From positions 23,418,501-23,482,500 of the forward strand of contig NC_080577.1 of NCBI RefSeq assembly GCF_029962835.1: a DNA stretch of 64,000 bases, read 5' to 3'. Each line of letters starts with the position of its first letter. Positions within the stretch are counted from its first letter, which is position 1. This DNA comes from Magnolia sinica. Taxonomy: Eukaryota; Streptophyta; Magnoliopsida; Magnoliales; Magnoliaceae. The notes beneath the pieces are model-generated. The model had not been told where the DNA came from and searched no databases. It was given only the letters and a program-made list of their open reading frames with translations. The translations under genes were made by a program, and so were the position numbers. Of the stretch, positions 59,331-64,000 are shown piece after piece.

Positions 59331-59866
59331 CGCGGCTTGCCTGCCACCTCCGGCGGTCAGAAGCTAGGTGGGCCCCACCACGATGTTTGTGAGAAATCCA
59401 ATCCGTCCATCCGTTTTTCCAGCTCATGTTAGTACAATAGCCCCAAAACGAGAAAAATCCAAAACTCAAGTGGGCCACAGGACATGAAAAAGTGGAGAGG
59501 TAAATGCTTACCGTTGAAATCTCTTCGGTATCCACCGTGATGTTTTTATGTTCCATACAACCGTTCGCGAGGTTATTCCCGCTGAGATGAACTGAAAACA
59601 CATAAATATAGCCAGATTAAAAATTTTTGTTGCCTTTAAGAATGTTTCAACGGTGGATGTCCTATATATACTGTTTCCTTCGTGTGGCCCACTTAAGATT
59701 TGGATCTGAATCATTTTTAGCCTCGTGCTCTAACATGAGCTGGAGAAATGGATGAACGGTTGGATAAAACACAGACATCAGAGTGATGCCACGGAGCTTT
59801 TACAGCAGCACACAGTACCAACGTCGGTGCTGCGTACGACATTACGCAATCCGAGTCCAATATAGC
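59325..59866. repeat. Foldback element upstream of gene 3
   Basis: Left arm: ggtgggccccaccacgatg, aatccgtccatccgtttttc, cagctcatgttag, ctcaagtgggccacagg, taccgttgaaatctctt. Right arm is the inverted partner, ending gtgatgccacggagc. Arms about 190 bp. Ends may be gggacgcgg and ccgagtcc. No clear target duplication. Confidence 0.75.
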
Positions 59867-60114
59867 GAAATCGGATTGCGTACTGAGTTACTCGGTTCGC
59901 TCTTATCGTACTGAGTAAACTCTTTTGGGCCCATCTTTAACGCATTTGGTTTATCCACGCCGTTCATCCGTTTTTAAATATAATTTTAGCCGTTGAGAAC
60001 AAAATTTAAGTATATCCACACCTCAACTTGACTATACCACATGAAACAGTGAAAGTATTAATTTCAACGGTTGAAACCTTTCTAAGGCATGCAGTGATGT
60101 TTACTGTTTCTAAG
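59867..60114. repeat. Partial foldback-family arm
   Basis: cacgccgttcatccgttttt, tatatccacacctcaacttg and aatttcaacggttgaaacc follow the family order but have no opposing arm nearby. Confidence 0.55.
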
Positions 60115-61125
<1,011 letters not shown>

Positions 61126-61126
<1 letters not shown>

Positions 61127-64000
61127 TTCTGGATTTTCACTGTTTTTTATTTCCAAAAATCCTTAAATTTTTTTATTTAATTAACTTATAACATCACTTA
61201 ATGACCATTAGCACTCAATGATAGTTTAAACATGGGTGGAACCAGTAAAGAACCGCACAAGTCCGTTTAATCAACTGTGAAAAGCCAACGAATTCGCCCA
61301 ATCATTTGAACATCAAGTTTAGCCCCATGATTCACTCATGTTGGACCTAAAGATCTAACCGAAGTCAAGCTAGATAGCCCATTTACACTTAACGACAACC
61401 CGTGTGGGCCACCCAGCGACCGATGAGGGTCAGAAAAATCTAAAATTTTAGGAAACTGAAGATCTCACTAGGCTTGTGGTTCATCGTGGACCACGGACCC
61501 AGTGGACACCCAGCATTGGAATATGGCACTTGCCAAATGCACCCCACCAATACCAGAATTGGAATCTAGCACTAGTAAATAAAATTGAGATTTCAGGCAT
61601 TTCAGCCATCCAATTTCTTCCAAATTTAAGGTAAAAGTCTAATGTATTTGTCTACGCCCGCCCACAAAATCTGGGTCCCAATCGTGGCACGGTGACCGTT
61701 GATCGCAAATCAGACCCGTACGACCAGACCCCATATCCGATCGTCTCTAAATTTTGTATGGCCCTTTATCGGGCCATGGAGCATTTATCCTATAAGTTTC
61801 ATAGCCAGAGGACCACCAGAACCGCTCCAATCACCATAATGGACCCCACAGGGCCATTTTAAAGTTGGAATCGTTTACTCAGACCCCATATCCGTTCATC
61901 CGTTTGTTTCCAAATTTTATGTGGCCCCTCATTGGGCCATAAGGTACCTACACATCAAATTTGGTGGGCAGGGGGGGTGTTGGATCCGCCCCAAAGCCAA
62001 TGAGGAGCCCTAGAGGGTCATGGTGGGAATTCATTGAAACTTAAGGCCAGATGGCCCAAATCTAACCGACCCTTCGCTAACTAATCAAGGCAAGTATGAC
62101 TAAATTAAAGATCTAACCGGGGCAGAGTTAGATAAGGCCCGGATCTTGAATAATAGACCAAATCAACCTCATTACTTTTTTAGCTTAAAACCGACGGCTT
62201 AGAGTAATCATGACTAAATCTCCACTTTCACTAGTTATAAATAGACCACACTATGAACATAGTTAATCTAAACCCTAATCATCGCCTACGAAAAATATCA
62301 ATACCTAATTCATTCAAAAAATGCTCCGATTTTCCAAACAAGCTCTAGACCACTCGTTGGTGGGCCACTAGTTACAAAATTATAGAGTAATATTCGTCTT
62401 ACTGGGCTTGACGTCCATTGCGAGAGCCGAACCTAGGTACTGCTCAGAACTGCTCAACTTGAGCTAAAGGACGAGCGCATGAGAAGAGCAAATACCCTAA
62501 AGGAAGAAGCTGAAATTTAAATGAATTAGGTTGTCCACTCTTATGCAAAGTTGAGAGTTTTGGACCGTCGGTTTGCGACCAAAATTCACACGTAGAGTAA
62601 GGATATTTCCCTACTCATATCCATATAACCACAGCCCCGATCGACCATCGGTGACCGTTAAACAGACTTCTAATCATATCCGTCGATTGACACATCCAAA
62701 TGGCGGGCCGATCATATCCATGCGTAGATCATTATTAAGGCTAACCATCCTACGGTGTATATCGACTTGTACACCCCATAGTGGGCCCTAGAGGCTAGAA
62801 AAACCCTCCCATAGGGTTAGTATAGTAAAAACCCAACACTTGGGGCCATTTCCACTAAATTTGGCATTATAAAAGGGGCTCATTTGGGCACCCCCTCTCC
62901 CCATACGATTTTGCCCTAGATGAGGGAGAAGAGAGAAAGAGGGAGAGAGTAAAGGGAGAAGAGAGAGAGAGCAAGGAGAGAAAGAGAGAGTGAAGGAGAG
63001 CAAGGGTGGACCATGGATCGAGGTGGGCCCAAGGGAACTCAATCTTACAACTCCCTATCCCTTCTCCAAAGGAAAACCCTATACCACAACCACAAGAATC
63101 GTTTAGGTAAGATCCCTCATCCTTCTTCTTGAAACCCTTGTGTTGAGAAAGGATTGGCATGAATTTCTAACATGTAAATGTGTGCTTTGGGGATTCCGGC
63201 CGATTGACCCCAAATTCATCCTCCTAGGTTGTTTCCAATATCTCAACGAACCATAGGTGCGGACTATTATCCTTAGGTGGCCTAGCACCAATTATAGTTG
63301 GAGTTTAATGATTTTGTTTACTTGGTATGTTGTATGGAAGAATCTAGAGGAACCTAGGGATGACATATTGTTGGAATTGTATGAATTGCATGTTTATTTC
63401 TCTTTGATGTTAATCTTGCCTCTCTCATGATCTAGTGTATGGATGATTACATGCTCATGTTTGGTTGATTTCTTTTTCTCATATGTGTTGTTTCATATTG
63501 TGTATGATTCATTTGCTCTTATGTATAAGATCCCTTGAGGTGTAGGAAGTGCTTAACTTCCTCACCAACACACACCACACACATACACCTTATTCATGAT
63601 ATTAATAGTTTGCTTGCTAGAGAAATTTGAATTGTATGTTGAGCAACATGAGAACATGATGTTGAATATGCTTGATGTTACATTGGTAGTTAGCATGCTA
63701 TGAATCACTATTCCTACCCTTGGGTTGGTCGGGAACATGAGGAGAACGAAGTTGGTTCCGTTAGTAGGACCACTTTGAGGCTAAACCCATGGGTTTGGGC
63801 GAGTGCGTGTGGGCGGCAGTAGTTAGACTACATGGGTCGCTTGTACCCGCTGCCGTTCCTCCACGTACTTGCCTGAGCTCGTGCGGTTTAGTCCACTGGC
63901 TGACCCACCTGGTTTGTTAACCTTGTTTGCTCACATATGTATGGAAACTGGAATACCCTACTACCGTTGTAGCCCATCGATAACGAATTGAATATCGATT
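61126..64000 (+). mobile_element. Probable long LTR, cut by the window edge
   Basis: Starts tgtaacattctggattttca, a start common to long plant gypsy LTRs. Near 62868 there is a TATA box, cattataaaaggggctc, followed by cccctctcccc and GA-rich leader sequence, as at an LTR transcription start. No TG..CA partner or internal region is visible before 64000. It could also be other repetitive DNA. Confidence 0.45.

Overview
This is nuclear DNA of a flowering plant. It holds three spliced minus-strand genes with GT-AG (one GC-AG) introns, in a matrix of LINEs, tRNA-derived SINEs, Ty1/copia and Ty3/gypsy elements, hAT-like and Mutator-like non-autonomous elements. The abundant inverted-arm repeats with words such as 'gtgggccccac' and 'atccgtccatcc', plus very long TE-filled introns, remind me of magnoliid trees (Magnolia, Liriodendron, Cinnamomum). 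That assignment is inference from memory, not from a search.

Layout. 1-7614: nested transposon debris inside the last visible intron of gene 1 (a hAT transposase relic holding a hAT miniature element that holds a SINE; next to it a LINE split by an 8-bp-TSD element that holds an internally deleted gypsy element with two 1.2 kb LTRs). 7615-30276: gene 1, a DDX24/Mak5/RH13-type DEAD-box RNA helicase. Ten exons are visible and the 3' end lies beyond the left edge. Its introns hold a TRIM with perfect hallmarks, a copia element inserted into a gypsy element, SINEs and two word-rich TIR elements. 30277-36239: gene-free, mostly foldback repeats. 36240-41520: gene 2, a complete nine-exon gene for a plastid-type protein of 311 residues with two membrane segments. 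41521-43177: short intergenic stretch. 43178-58599: gene 3, three exons encoding 513 residues (acidic N-terminus, Cys/His-rich centre, RIN13-like), with a 13.4 kb first intron full of insertions and duplications. 58600-64000: upstream region of gene 3, a foldback element, a 1 kb hairpin with a (TA)n centre, and the start of a long LTR that runs off the right edge.

The most unusual signal is a set of non-autonomous TIR elements (1277-6687, 10985-11721, 24888-27575, 49257-49828, 55013-55845, probably a broken one at 27889). They share a loose terminal motif (CA..GT..T..AA) and 8-bp target duplications. Each has its end regions saturated by a different short self-complementary word (CATATG, GTAACGG, GGTATCGG, TAGCGTAGC, CGATATT). 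Two with different words still share an internal core, which suggests that one lineage has swapped its subterminal word. No bacterial-type operon logic applies; the three genes are independent transcription units and show no evident functional link.
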